From CAWINH01 sp963837425 (lineage in GTDB: Bacteria > Chloroflexota > Limnocylindria > QHBO01): DNA of 64,000 nt. Shown in pieces: positions 16,959 to 24,991 of this stretch. Both the position numbers and the translations under genes were made by a program. The notes below the pieces were generated by a model. The model was given only the letters and a program-made list of their open reading frames with translations. It ran no database searches and was not told where the DNA came from. Numbering within the stretch: the stretch's first letter is position 1; each line of letters starts with the position of its first letter. The DNA lies in the NCBI GenBank assembly GCA_963837425.1, contig CAWINH010000005.1:362979-426978 (forward strand). Direction: 5' to 3'.

Positions 16959-17912
16959 TCAGTCAGTGCGACGCAGGATAAACGTCGACCCCGTCTCGAC
17001 GAATCCCGCGGAGCGATAGAGCGCCCCGGCCGCGACGCGGTGCGGCGCCGATTCGAGCCTCAGCTCGTCCGCGCCGCGCTCGGCGCTCAACCTCAGCGCG
17101 CCGTGCAGGAGCGCACGCCCGATCCCGCGACCGCGCATCGGCTCGGTGACGACGAGGTCCGGCAGCCAGGCACGCACGGCATCGGTCCAGAACGGCTCCT
17201 GCCACTCGAGGGTCGCGACGCCCACCACGACGCCGTCGACCTCCGCGACTCGGGAGGCCGCCCTCCCACGCGCGATGTCGCCCAAGTGCCCCCGGAACGT
17301 ACGGAGCACGGCATCGAGTCGGTCCGGCACCGGCGAGCGTCGCGGCCCGAACTCCGCGATCAGCCGTGTCACCGCCTCGCCGTCCTCGACGTTCGGCTCC
17401 CGCAGCGTGACCCCTGCTATCGGGATGCGGTGCGCAGGCGTTACCCGCACGCCGAAGTCGGTCAGCCCATCCTCGAAGCCGTGCGCCGCGAGGATGGCCC
17501 GCGCCCGCTCCGCGGCAGTCGGCACGTCGACCCTGAGCCGATGCGCCCCGCGCAGCCGCCACTCGGCGATCGCGGCCTCGACGAGCGCCCTGCCGAGGCC
17601 GCGACCCCGGTATTCGAGCGCGACGACCAGGTCGGAGATCGCTCCCTCGAAGGTCGCGTAGTTCAGCCGGCGCCGAAAGCGAATGATCGTCATCCCGACC
17701 AGGCCGTCGTCCGCCTGGACGCCAAGGGGGACGACATCGGGGTCGCCGAGCATCCGATCGAACCGCCGGCGCGGTTCGTCGAGCGCGGCGAGCGCCGGCA
17801 GGCCGCGCGACCCCCTCGCCAGGGCCACCGCACCGCGGAGGTCATCTCGCGCCAGGGGCCGGAGCTCGGTGCCCGGCGGGAACCGGATCGCGAGGCCGCC
17901 GATCGGCGTCAT
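16959..17912 (-). CDS. Tandem double-domain GNAT acetyltransferase
   Basis: A 317-residue protein containing two GNAT domains. The first acetyl-CoA loop is YRGRGLGRALVEAA at about 101-114, the second is MRGRGIGRALLHGA at about 259-272, each followed by the usual GF motif (AAHGFE; RSAGFVETG). Tandem GNATs include mycothiol synthase and several antibiotic acetyltransferases; this protein's arginine-rich body does not allow a substrate call. The ATG at 17910-17912 overlaps the stop of the 2H-phosphoesterase gene (ATGA). Confidence 0.85.
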   Translation of the reverse strand: MTPIGGLAIRFPPGTELRPLARDDLRGAVALARGSRGLPALAALDEPRRRFDRMLGDPDVVPLGVQADDGLVGMTIIRFRRRLNYATFEGAISDLVVALEYRGRGLGRALVEAAIAEWRLRGAHRLRVDVPTAAERARAILAAHGFEDGLTDFGVRVTPAHRIPIAGVTLREPNVEDGEAVTRLIAEFGPRRSPVPDRLDAVLRTFRGHLGDIARGRAASRVAEVDGVVVGVATLEWQEPFWTDAVRAWLPDLVVTEPMRGRGIGRALLHGALRLSAERGADELRLESAPHRVAAGALYRSAGFVETGSTFILRRTD

Positions 17913-18460
17913 CCGGCCAGGGGGTATCTGCCGCGCGCGATCCAGCGGGCACCGGGATCCTGTGCCAGGAGCTCGACGGCGGTCGCCGTTCCCACAATCG
18001 GGCCGTGGTCCTCGAGCGCCGCCGCCACGGCCGCCGCGACCGCATCCGCCTCGCCCGGCGCCAACCGGTCGCCGATCGTCAGATGCGGGACGATCGCGGG
18101 GTGGGCGCCCTCGTACGGCGGGTACTCGGGCCAACGTTCGGCCACCGCTCGGGTCAGGGCCACGAAGGCCTCAACCGGGTCCGGTGCCAGGAAGACGGTT
18201 GCGTCCCCGAATCGGGCGACCCGCGAGAACCGGTACGCGAAGGGAGGCAGATCGGCGAACAGCTCTCCCAGGCTGGCGTGCAGCTCGCCGTCCACCGCCT
18301 CGCGAGCGACGAACGGGAAGAGGATCGTGACGTGCGCCGGGACCCCGAGTTCGGCAGCCGGGTCGTGGTGCCGGCGCAGCTCGCCCACCACCGCCTCGGC
18401 CTCCGAAATGGGGATGAGCAGGCCGGATGGATCGTCGGCGGGCGGACCGGCGGCGTCCAT
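17909..18460 (-). CDS. 2'-5' RNA ligase family protein (2H phosphoesterase)
   Basis: A 183-residue protein with both HxT/Hx[ST] motifs of the 2H superfamily: HVTI at residues 43-46 and HLTI at 126-129. The family includes RNA ligases and cyclic nucleotide phosphodiesterases; short stand-alone bacterial members are mostly 2',3'-cyclic phosphodiesterases of unsettled substrate. It starts 4 bases after the upstream enoyl-CoA hydratase and overlaps the double GNAT gene, so it belongs to the same operon. A role in processing a nucleotide-linked metabolite is conceivable because a HIT protein follows. Confidence 0.83.
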   Translation of the reverse strand: MDAAGPPADDPSGLLIPISEAEAVVGELRRHHDPAAELGVPAHVTILFPFVAREAVDGELHASLGELFADLPPFAYRFSRVARFGDATVFLAPDPVEAFVALTRAVAERWPEYPPYEGAHPAIVPHLTIGDRLAPGEADAVAAAVAAALEDHGPIVGTATAVELLAQDPGARWIARGRYPLAG

Positions 18461-18464
18461 GTCG

Positions 18465-19250
18465 CTATCGGCCGCGAAACTCTGGAGTCCGCTTCTCGAG
18501 GAAGGCAGCCATACCCTCCTTCTGGTCCTCGGTCGCGAAGAGCAGGTAGAAGAGGCGCCGCTCGTGCGCGAGCGCCTCGGTCAGGCTCATCTCGTAGGCG
18601 GCGTTCACCGACTCCTTCGCCAGACGGACCGCGATCGGCGACTTCGTCGCGATCTGGGCGGCCAGCGCCAGGGCATCCTCGACGACCAGCTCGTCGGGCA
18701 CGACACGCGCCACCAGGCCCCGATCGCGGGCCTCCGCGGCACCCATCGGCTCGCCACTGAGCACCATCTCCATGGCCCGCGCCTTTCCGATGGCCCGCGC
18801 CAGGCGCTGCGTCCCGCCGGCCCCCGGGATGACGCCGATGTTGATCTCCGGCTGCCCGAAGCGTGCGCCCTCACCGGCGACGATCAGGTCCAGGGTCATC
18901 GCCAGCTCGCAGCCACCGCCCAGGCACCAGCCGTTCACCGCGGCGATCACCGGCTTCGTGACTCGCCGCACGCGATCCCACTGACTGATGCGATTGCCGC
19001 GCAGCATGTCGACCGGCGTGGCCTCCGCCATCTCCCCGATGTCGGCACCCGCGGCGAAGGCGCGCTCGTTGCCGGTCACCACGATCGACCGGACCTCTTC
19101 GTCACGGTCCAGCTCCTCGAGCGCCGCGCACAGCTGGTCCATGACCACGGCGTTGAGGGCATTCAGCTGCTTCGGCCGATTGAAGCGGACGAGCGCCGTC
19201 CGCTGCTCGGGCTGGCGCTCGACGACGATGAACGATTCGGGCTCGCTCAA
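18465..19250 (-). CDS. Enoyl-CoA hydratase (crotonase family)
   Basis: A 261-residue crotonase with both catalytic Glu segments intact: NERAFAAGADIGEMAE and the FGQPEINIGVIPGAGGTQR element of classical EchA/PaaF-type hydratases, plus AVNGWCLGGGCELAMT. It hydrates 2-enoyl-CoA to 3-hydroxyacyl-CoA. The TTG at 19250 is the likely start: it overlaps the TGA stop of the preceding Oah-like gene (TTGA), and the crotonase homology begins within a few codons. It is translationally coupled to that gene. Confidence 0.92.
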   Translation of the reverse strand: MSEPESFIVVERQPEQRTALVRFNRPKQLNALNAVVMDQLCAALEELDRDEEVRSIVVTGNERAFAAGADIGEMAEATPVDMLRGNRISQWDRVRRVTKPVIAAVNGWCLGGGCELAMTLDLIVAGEGARFGQPEINIGVIPGAGGTQRLARAIGKARAMEMVLSGEPMGAAEARDRGLVARVVPDELVVEDALALAAQIATKSPIAVRLAKESVNAAYEMSLTEALAHERRLFYLLFATEDQKEGMAAFLEKRTPEFRGR

Positions 19251-20206
19251 GGGACACCTTCCTGGAGCGCGGTGAGGGCTGCGCCACAGCCCGGGCAGAA
19301 CCGGTAGCTGGTCGGCAGCCCGGCCTCGCCGCACTCGGGACAGATGCGCCCGGCCCCGACCGAAGCACTGCGCAGCGCGTCGTAGTGGGGGTCGCGCTTC
19401 TCATGGAAGGCCTTCACCGCCTCGCGGGTCTCGTCCGAGGTCGAGTGAATCGCCAGCCAGTCGCGGGCGTGCGTCGCCGTCTGCGCCCAGACCAGGTCCC
19501 GCCACCAGTTCAGCTGCGTCTTCGTGTAGCGCACCGTCTCCGGCAGCTTTCGACGGAGCGCCTCGGTGAGCTCGGACACCGCGGCATCCAGCCTTGCGCG
19601 CGGCACGACCCGGCTCACGAGGCCCCAGTCGAGGGCCTGGCGGGGGCTGATCTCGTCGCAGAGCAGGAGGATCTCGCGCGCCCGACGGTCGCCGACCACG
19701 ATCGGCAGCCACTGGCTCGCGCCGCCGGCGGGGACCGATCCATGCTCGGGGCCGACGTGGCGGATGTAGGTGTCATCGGCCATGACCGCCAGGTCGCAGG
19801 CGAGCTGGAGCTCCTGGCCGCCGCCCACGCAGACGCCGTTGATCCGTGCGATCGTCGGCTTGCCGATGTGGCGCAGCCGATCGTGCATCTCGATGAAGGC
19901 GCCCATCCAGCGCCAGTACTGGCCGCTCGTCGCCCCCATCTCAGCCTGCTCGTGAAGGTCGGCCCCGGTGCAGAAAGCCCGGTCCCCGGTGCCGGTGACG
20001 ACCACGGAGGCGACCGTGTCGTCCCAACCCGCGTCCTCGAAGGCGCGGGCCAGCTCGCGGAGCGTCGCAAAGTCGAAGGCGTTCAGCACCTCGGGCCGGT
20101 CGATGGCCACGGTCGCAACCGCGGTCGCCGCGTCCTTCGTGTACCGGATCCGCGAGAAGGCCAGCGACGCAGGATCGACGGCCTCCGGCTTCTGTCGATC
20201 AGGCAT
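19247..20206 (-). CDS. Crotonase-family hydratase (Oah-like) with C-terminal zinc ribbon
   Basis: A 319-residue protein. The crotonase domain (about 1-270) contains DRAFCTGADLHEQAE, RINGVCVGGGQELQLA, the segment RHVGPEHGSVPAGGASQWLP and TRRxx-like helices. The GPxHGS...GGA pattern resembles 6-oxocyclohex-1-ene-1-carbonyl-CoA hydratases (BamA/Oah) of aromatic degradation. A short C-terminal zinc ribbon follows, with CPECGEAG and FCPGCGAAL, which is not a usual part of crotonases. The ATG at 20204-20206 overlaps the EthD gene by 8 bases. Function in ring-derived or alicyclic acyl-CoA degradation is plausible, not shown. Confidence 0.82.
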   Translation of the reverse strand: MPDRQKPEAVDPASLAFSRIRYTKDAATAVATVAIDRPEVLNAFDFATLRELARAFEDAGWDDTVASVVVTGTGDRAFCTGADLHEQAEMGATSGQYWRWMGAFIEMHDRLRHIGKPTIARINGVCVGGGQELQLACDLAVMADDTYIRHVGPEHGSVPAGGASQWLPIVVGDRRAREILLLCDEISPRQALDWGLVSRVVPRARLDAAVSELTEALRRKLPETVRYTKTQLNWWRDLVWAQTATHARDWLAIHSTSDETREAVKAFHEKRDPHYDALRSASVGAGRICPECGEAGLPTSYRFCPGCGAALTALQEGVP

Positions 20207-20516
20207 CGGTGGCGTCCTCCCCATCGGCGATCAGCAGCGTCACGCCCGCCGCGGCGAAGTTCCGCAGGTCCCTTCCGCTCTCGATTCCCGCCTCGGAGCC
20301 GAGCGCCTCCTCGAGATCGGCCCGCGTGTCGAAGCGCATCTCGGCCATGAGGTAGTACGGCGAGGGACGGCCCCCGACCCCCTCGATCCGGGTCAGGTGG
20401 ATACCCCGCAGCTTCGGATAGCGCCGGACGATGGGCGTGTGAGTGTCACGGTAGTGGGCATCGAAGGCCGCGGGGTCTTCCGGTTGGCTGAAGAGCGCGA
20501 TGAGGCGGGCGGACAC
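20199..20516 (-). CDS. EthD-family protein
   Basis: A 105-residue ferredoxin-like-fold protein with FDAHYRDTHTPIVRRYP, the signature of the EthD dimeric alpha-beta barrel family. EthD-type proteins accompany degradation operons, but their activity is mostly unknown. The GTG at 20514-20516 is the likely start, eight bases after the ferredoxin stop; there is no better in-frame start before the conserved LIALFS strand. The gene overlaps the Oah-like gene by 8 bases, so it is in the same operon. Confidence 0.75.
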   Translation of the reverse strand: MSARLIALFSQPEDPAAFDAHYRDTHTPIVRRYPKLRGIHLTRIEGVGGRPSPYYLMAEMRFDTRADLEEALGSEAGIESGRDLRNFAAAGVTLLIADGEDATDA

Positions 20517-20524
20517 CGGATCGG

Positions 20525-20770
20525 CTACTTGTTCGCGAAGTAGTCCGCGTTGATCTGGATGTAGTTCTGCCACTGATCGGGGACCGCGTCCTCGGCGAAG
20601 ATGGCGGTCACGGGGCACTCCGGCTCGCACGCTCCGCAGTCGATGCACTCGTCGGGATCGATGAAGTACATCGTGTCCTCGTCGGTGGCGTGAATGCAGT
20701 CGACGGGGCAGACATCGACGCAGCTCGCATCCTTCACGCCGATGCAGGGCTCGACAATGACGTAGGTCAT
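20525..20770 (-). CDS. 7Fe ferredoxin (3Fe-4S/4Fe-4S)
   Basis: An 81-residue ferredoxin closely following the Thermus 7Fe pattern. Cys9, Cys17, Cys21 and Cys25 lie in the first half, with the Asp-rich loop VKDASCVDVCPVDC; Cys42, Cys45, Cys48 and Cys52 form the CIDCGACEPECPV cluster. The C-terminal VPDQWQNYI extension is also typical. It transfers low-potential electrons in the cytoplasm. As the first gene of the minus-strand run it may serve a redox step in the acyl-CoA pathway or the KorDABC enzyme encoded farther upstream. Confidence 0.92.
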   Translation of the reverse strand: MTYVIVEPCIGVKDASCVDVCPVDCIHATDEDTMYFIDPDECIDCGACEPECPVTAIFAEDAVPDQWQNYIQINADYFANK

Positions 20771-20788
20771 GCGCGGAGTCTACACAAC

Positions 20789-21904
20789 TCAGGAACTCGT
20801 CAGCTCCACGGCGGCGAGGTCCGCCTGCAGGCGCGCGTAGCCGGGTTTGATCTGCTCGTTGATGATCCGCAGCCGCCCATCGAACGGCCAGAAAGCGCTT
20901 TTGATCGCGTTGAGGGTGAGCCACTCCATCTCGTCGAGCCCGATGCCGAACGCGGTCACCAGCTCACCGAACTCACTCGACAGGGTGATGCCGCTCATCA
21001 GGCGGTTGTCGGTGTTCACGGTCACCCGAAAGCGCAGGCGGCGGAGCAGGTCGATGGGGTGCTCGGCCACGCTGCGTGCGGCGCCGGTATGCACGTTGGA
21101 GGTGGGGCACATCTCGAGCGGGATGCGGCGGTCGCGAACGTAGGAAGCGAGACGACCGAGCGCCACGCGGCCGTCGTCGCGCGACGTGATGTCGTCTACG
21201 AGCCGCACCCCGTGGCCCAGTCGCTCGGCGCCGCACCACTGCAGCGCCTCCCAGATCGACGGCAGGCCGAACCCCTCGCCGGCGTGGATCGTGAAGTGGA
21301 AGTTCTCTCGGGCGATGAGGTGGAAGGCGTCGAGATGCCGGCTCGGCGGGAATCCGGCCTCGGGTCCCGCGATGTCGAAGCCCACGACGCCCTCGTCGCG
21401 ATGGCGCACCGCGACCTCCGCGATCTCGACCGACCGAGCCGCCTGACGCATGGCCGTGATGAGGAGGCCGACCGTGATCGGGCGGCCCTCGGCGCCGCGG
21501 CGGAGCCCGGCCAGAATCGCGTCGGTCGCCTCATCGAGCGTCAACCCGCCCTCGACGAGCAGCTCGGGTGCCATCCTCACCTCGGCGTAGACCACGCCGT
21601 CCGCGGCCAGGTCCTCGACACATTCGGCGGCCACGCGCTCGATCGCGTCCCGGGTTTGCATGACCGCCACCGTGTGCCGAAATCCCTCGAGGTAGAGCTC
21701 GAGGCTCTTGCGGTCGGCACCGCGAGTGAACCAGCGCCCCAGCTCGGCCGCATCGGTCGTCGGCAGCTCGCGGTATTCGGCCTCGGCCGCCAGCTCGATC
21801 ACCGTTGAAGGACGCAGGCCGCCGTCGAGGTGGTCGTGGAGGAGCACCTTCGGAGCCTGCCGGATCGTGTCGCGGGCGAGGGCCGCGCGTGCGACAGTGG
21901 CCAT
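20789..21904 (-). CDS. add: Adenosine deaminase
   Basis: A 371-residue amidohydrolase. The zinc ligands lie in LHDHLDGG (His23, His25), HAGEGFG provides the general-base Glu and its His, ERLGHGVRL has the next His, and NTDNRL the Asp. It converts adenosine to inosine for purine salvage. The sequence is of the bacterial Add type, where the motif LHDHLDGGLRP is more typical of Actinobacteria and Chloroflexota than the enteric LHVHLDG form. It is divergent from the DapA-family gene with 62 bases between starts. Confidence 0.88.
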   Translation of the reverse strand: MATVARAALARDTIRQAPKVLLHDHLDGGLRPSTVIELAAEAEYRELPTTDAAELGRWFTRGADRKSLELYLEGFRHTVAVMQTRDAIERVAAECVEDLAADGVVYAEVRMAPELLVEGGLTLDEATDAILAGLRRGAEGRPITVGLLITAMRQAARSVEIAEVAVRHRDEGVVGFDIAGPEAGFPPSRHLDAFHLIARENFHFTIHAGEGFGLPSIWEALQWCGAERLGHGVRLVDDITSRDDGRVALGRLASYVRDRRIPLEMCPTSNVHTGAARSVAEHPIDLLRRLRFRVTVNTDNRLMSGITLSSEFGELVTAFGIGLDEMEWLTLNAIKSAFWPFDGRLRIINEQIKPGYARLQADLAAVELTSS

Positions 21905-21966
21905 CTTCGGCCAGCCTACCCGTCGCAGGACATCGGCGACAAGGCCGAACGGGTAGGCTTGGGCGG

Positions 21967-22849
21967 ATGAATCCGCTTCCGTGGCAGTCCGAGCGGGCTC
22001 CGCTCATCGTCGCCGCCGCCACCCCGCTGGCGGATAACGGTTCGCGGCTCGACGAGGAGACGATCTGGCCCATGGTCGCGTTCCTCGCCGAGCGCGGCGC
22101 GGATGGCGTCTTCGCCTGCGGCACCACCGGGGAGGGGATCCTCCTGTCCCTTGCCGAGCGGCAGCGGGCGGCGATCGTGTTCCGTGCCGCGGTCCGTGGC
22201 CGGCTCATCGTCCATTGCGGTGCGCAGAGCACGATCGACACGGTGGAGCTGGCAGCGCACGCCGCCGAGATCGGGGCCGATGCAGTGGCGGTGATCCCGC
22301 CGCCGTACTTCCCGCTCGACGCCGAGCGCGCTCACCGCGCACCTCGTAGCTGCGGCGGCCGCATGTGCCCCGTTGCCGTTCTTCATCTACGCCTTCGCGG
22401 CACGGAGCGGCTACCCGGTGCCCGTCGAGGTGGTCGAGCGCGTGCGCGAGGCGGCGGCAAACCTCGCCGGGCTGAAGGTCAGCGAGTCACCGTTTGCCAA
22501 GGTGGAGCCGTACCTGGACCTGGGCCTGCCGGTCCTCGTCGGGTCGGAGCCGCTCATTCCGGCGGCCATGACGCGGGGCGCCGCGGGGGCCGTGTCGGGC
22601 CTGGCTGCGGCGTTCCCGGAGCTCGTGCGAGCTGCCCTCGATGAGCCCGATTCAGCCGCCGAGCAGCGGCTGCGCGACCTCCGCGGGGCCATGGAGGCCC
22701 AGCCCTTCATCGCATCGGTCAAGCACGTGCTGGGGCGGCGGGGCATCCCGGTCCGGCCAGACATGCGTGCACCAATGCGACCGCTGGGTGAGGGGGAGAT
22801 CCGACGCCTGGATGCCGCGCTGGAAGCGCTCGAGGTCGAGGTCGCCTAG
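21967..22849 (+). pseudogene. Dihydrodipicolinate synthase/N-acetylneuraminate lyase family, frameshifted
   Basis: The N-terminal part (21967 to about 22328) has the DapA-family GVFACGTTGEGILLS, VHCGAQSTIDTVELAA and PPPYFPLDAE segments. The frame then changes, and the C-terminal part (about 22330-22849) has FFIYAFAARSGY with the catalytic Tyr region and AGLKVSES with the Schiff-base Lys. The intact reading requires removal of one base within GAGCGCGCTC near 22325-22331. No other damage is visible, so a sequencing indel is a realistic alternative to true loss. The family performs pyruvate-dependent aldol reactions; this one lacks clear lysine-pathway context. Its stop overlaps the end of the convergent NTF2-like gene. 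Confidence 0.8.
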
Positions 22850-23301
22850 TTGTCCCTTCGGGGGACCTCGACCCAGGCGGCGCGCCACTCTGGCGCCTCA
22901 AAGGGCGACGCGAAGTAGCTGGTGATTCGCCAGATCAGACCGTCGCGCAGCCGTACGAGCATGACGATGTGCCAGGTCTCGCCGTTCGGATAGTCGATCA
23001 TGCCGGCCAGGGCGTAGTCATCTCCACTCCCGGAGATGTGCGTCATCGTGTAGGAGGGCCCCACTACCCACTCGTCCTCGGCACCGACCACCTTTGTGAC
23101 GGTGCCGTGGAGAGGTGCCTGCTCCGCACCGGGGTAGTGCTCAACGAGTGCGCGCATATTCGCCTTGCCGACGACCCGCTCGCCCGACTGCGGGTACTCA
23201 TCGATGACGTCGTCGTGGAGCACAGCAACCATGGCGTCCATGTCAGCGGCTGCGACCGCCCGTCCATAGCGTTCCACGACCTCGCGCCCGCTCGGTGCCA
23301 T
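22846..23301 (-). CDS. SnoaL/NTF2-like fold protein
   Basis: A 151-residue protein with the NTF2-like pattern: an N-terminal helix VVERYGRAVAAADMDAMVAVLHDD, a strand with DEYPQSGERVVG, and a C-terminal sheet ending RITSYFASPFEAPEWR. Such folds bind small hydrophobic ligands or act as polyketide-type cyclases or isomerases. It is the last gene of the KorDABC operon, 11 bases after the gamma subunit. The function in the operon is unknown. Confidence 0.78.
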   Translation of the reverse strand: MAPSGREVVERYGRAVAAADMDAMVAVLHDDVIDEYPQSGERVVGKANMRALVEHYPGAEQAPLHGTVTKVVGAEDEWVVGPSYTMTHISGSGDDYALAGMIDYPNGETWHIVMLVRLRDGLIWRITSYFASPFEAPEWRAAWVEVPRRDN

Positions 23302-23312
23302 CTCTGCCTCCG

Positions 23313-23939
23313 TCAGCCGGTCTCGCCCGGGTCGCCGGCCGCCATCGGAACCGTGCCGGTCGCGATTCCCGTCTCGCGGTGCTCCGGGGCGGTGGCGGCG
23401 TCGTTCATCTCGAAGCGGCTCGGCGGAGCGGCGGCGGCCAGCTTCGCGATCTCGTCATCGGTCAGCTCGTACCCGTAGCGGATGGCCGCCACGTTCTCGT
23501 CCTCGTAGCGGTGCGGAAGGGACTCGCGGATCGCGGGCTCGTTGAACTCGATCTCCGCGAGGCGCAGCAGCCGACCCAGGGCGATCATGTTGCCGAACAG
23601 CTCCTTGCCGAAATGCTCGCTGCCGAGCGATGCGAACGGGATCTGCTCGTCCCCGGGATGGCCCAAGCCGAGGTCGGTGAGCACCCGCCGCCCATGGATC
23701 CGGAGGTGCCCCTTGTCCGCGAGCTTCAGCATGATGTCCGCCTCCTCGACCACCGGGTTCGCGATCGGTGCGTCGTCGAAGATCACGAACGCGTCCGACA
23801 TGCTGCCCCGCACGCTCGAGTCGTAGTCGAAGAGGACGGTCACCTCTTTCCCCATCCGGGCCAGCAGTGTTCCGAGAACTCCCGCGATGACTCGCACGCC
23901 CTGCCCGCCGACCCCGTCGAGCGCGATCCTGGTGGTCAC
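23313..23939 (-). CDS. korC: 2-oxoacid:ferredoxin oxidoreductase, gamma subunit (KorC-like)
   Basis: A 208-residue gamma subunit with the N-terminal GVGGQGVRVIAGVLG, the GxGGQG loop of this family, and SSVRGSMSDAFVIFDD, followed by NMIALGRLL. It stabilises the alpha and beta subunits and helps bind CoA. The C-terminal 30 residues (after DDEIAKLAAAA) are Ala/Thr-rich and probably disordered. The ATG at 23937-23939 overlaps the beta-subunit stop by 4 bases. It is the last structural gene of the korDABC set. Confidence 0.87.
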   Translation of the reverse strand: MTTRIALDGVGGQGVRVIAGVLGTLLARMGKEVTVLFDYDSSVRGSMSDAFVIFDDAPIANPVVEEADIMLKLADKGHLRIHGRRVLTDLGLGHPGDEQIPFASLGSEHFGKELFGNMIALGRLLRLAEIEFNEPAIRESLPHRYEDENVAAIRYGYELTDDEIAKLAAAAPPSRFEMNDAATAPEHRETGIATGTVPMAAGDPGETG

Positions 23940-24991
23940 CGCTCCTCGACCGCCTCCGGGTCGATGCCGGCCGCGCGCAGAGCGTCCTCGAGGCTGATCT
24001 CGCGCTTCGCGACTCGCAGCTTGACGTCGGGGTCGAGGCGATTCATGAGCGCCAGGCGTCGTTGCGACTCGGCGCGGCGTCGCGCCTTCTCCTCGTCATC
24101 GACCGGTGAGCGCGGCCGGGCGGCGGACTCGGCCGCGGGTGGAGCGGCGGCTGGTTCCGATGGCTGCGGCGGGGCGGCCGGCGTCGGGGCGCTGCCGTTG
24201 CCATTCCCGTTCGCGGCGACCGGCGCGCCGTCGGTCGGGTAGAGCGTTCCGATCTGGAACGGCTCGAGATGGTCGGCATCCTTCGGCGCGCGCTTGTAGG
24301 TCTTGCGGTAGAAGGTCAGCATCTCGTTCGCGCTCGCGAAGCCGATGCGCCGCCCGTTGTTCTCGATGCACTGGCTCGTGATGTCCACGAAGCTGAAGCC
24401 GTCGTGCTCGATCGCCTCGTGGATCGCGTTCCGCATGTGGAGCTGGTGGTAGACCGTCGTCTTCGCGTACAGCGCGTGCGGCGAGGAGCGGACGAGGCCC
24501 TGGAGGTTGATCGGGGTGTTCGGGTTCCCCGCGGGTGAGGAGAGCGTCTTCGTCCCCGTCGGCGTGGTCGGCCCGGTCTGGCCGCCGGTCAGCCCGTAGA
24601 TCTCGTTGTTGTTGCACAGCACGGTGAGCCGCGCGTTGCGCCGAATGGCGTGGATGAGGTGATTGCCGCCGATGCTCGCGGTGTCGCCATCGCCCGACAC
24701 GACGATGACGTTCATCTCCGGGCGCACCTGCTTGATCGCCTCGGCAACCGGCAGCGTGCGCCCGTGGAGGGTATAGACCGACTCGTGCTTCAGGTAGCTT
24801 CCCATCCGCCCCGTGCAGCCGATGCCGGTGACGATGATCGTGTTCGTCTCGTCGAGCCCCAGCTCGTCGAGGACCATCGCCAGCTGGATCATGATCGTTC
24901 CGATGCCGCAGCCGGGGCACCAGATCGTCGGGAACAGGTCGACCTTGAGGTGTCGCTTGAAGTCCAGCTCGGCGATCGCCTGCTCGGGCAT
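23936..24991 (-). CDS. korB: 2-oxoacid:ferredoxin oxidoreductase, beta subunit (KorB-like) with C-terminal extension
   Basis: A 351-residue TPP-binding beta subunit. WCPGCGIG at 24-31 is the CxxC motif region, VVSGDGDTASIGGNHL at 98-113 is the TPP/Mg motif, and NNNEIYGLTGGQTGPTTPTG follows. Catalysis is oxidative decarboxylation of a 2-oxoacid (2-oxoglutarate-type by the KorA partner) to acyl-CoA with ferredoxin reduction. After residue 255 comes a Pro/Ala/Asn-rich linker and a charged C-terminal helical segment (to 351), about 95 residues beyond the usual end. The ATG at 24991 shares its last base position with the stop of the alpha gene. Confidence 0.9.
   Translation of the reverse strand: MPEQAIAELDFKRHLKVDLFPTIWCPGCGIGTIMIQLAMVLDELGLDETNTIIVTGIGCTGRMGSYLKHESVYTLHGRTLPVAEAIKQVRPEMNVIVVSGDGDTASIGGNHLIHAIRRNARLTVLCNNNEIYGLTGGQTGPTTPTGTKTLSSPAGNPNTPINLQGLVRSSPHALYAKTTVYHQLHMRNAIHEAIEHDGFSFVDITSQCIENNGRRIGFASANEMLTFYRKTYKRAPKDADHLEPFQIGTLYPTDGAPVAANGNGNGSAPTPAAPPQPSEPAAAPPAAESAARPRSPVDDEEKARRRAESQRRLALMNRLDPDVKLRVAKREISLEDALRAAGIDPEAVEER

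Noticed and set aside
16509..19307. 932-codon plus-strand frame over HIT, GNAT, 2H and hydratase genes
   Set aside because: It is antisense to four well-supported genes with intact motifs and ATGA junctions; no family pattern in its own translation.
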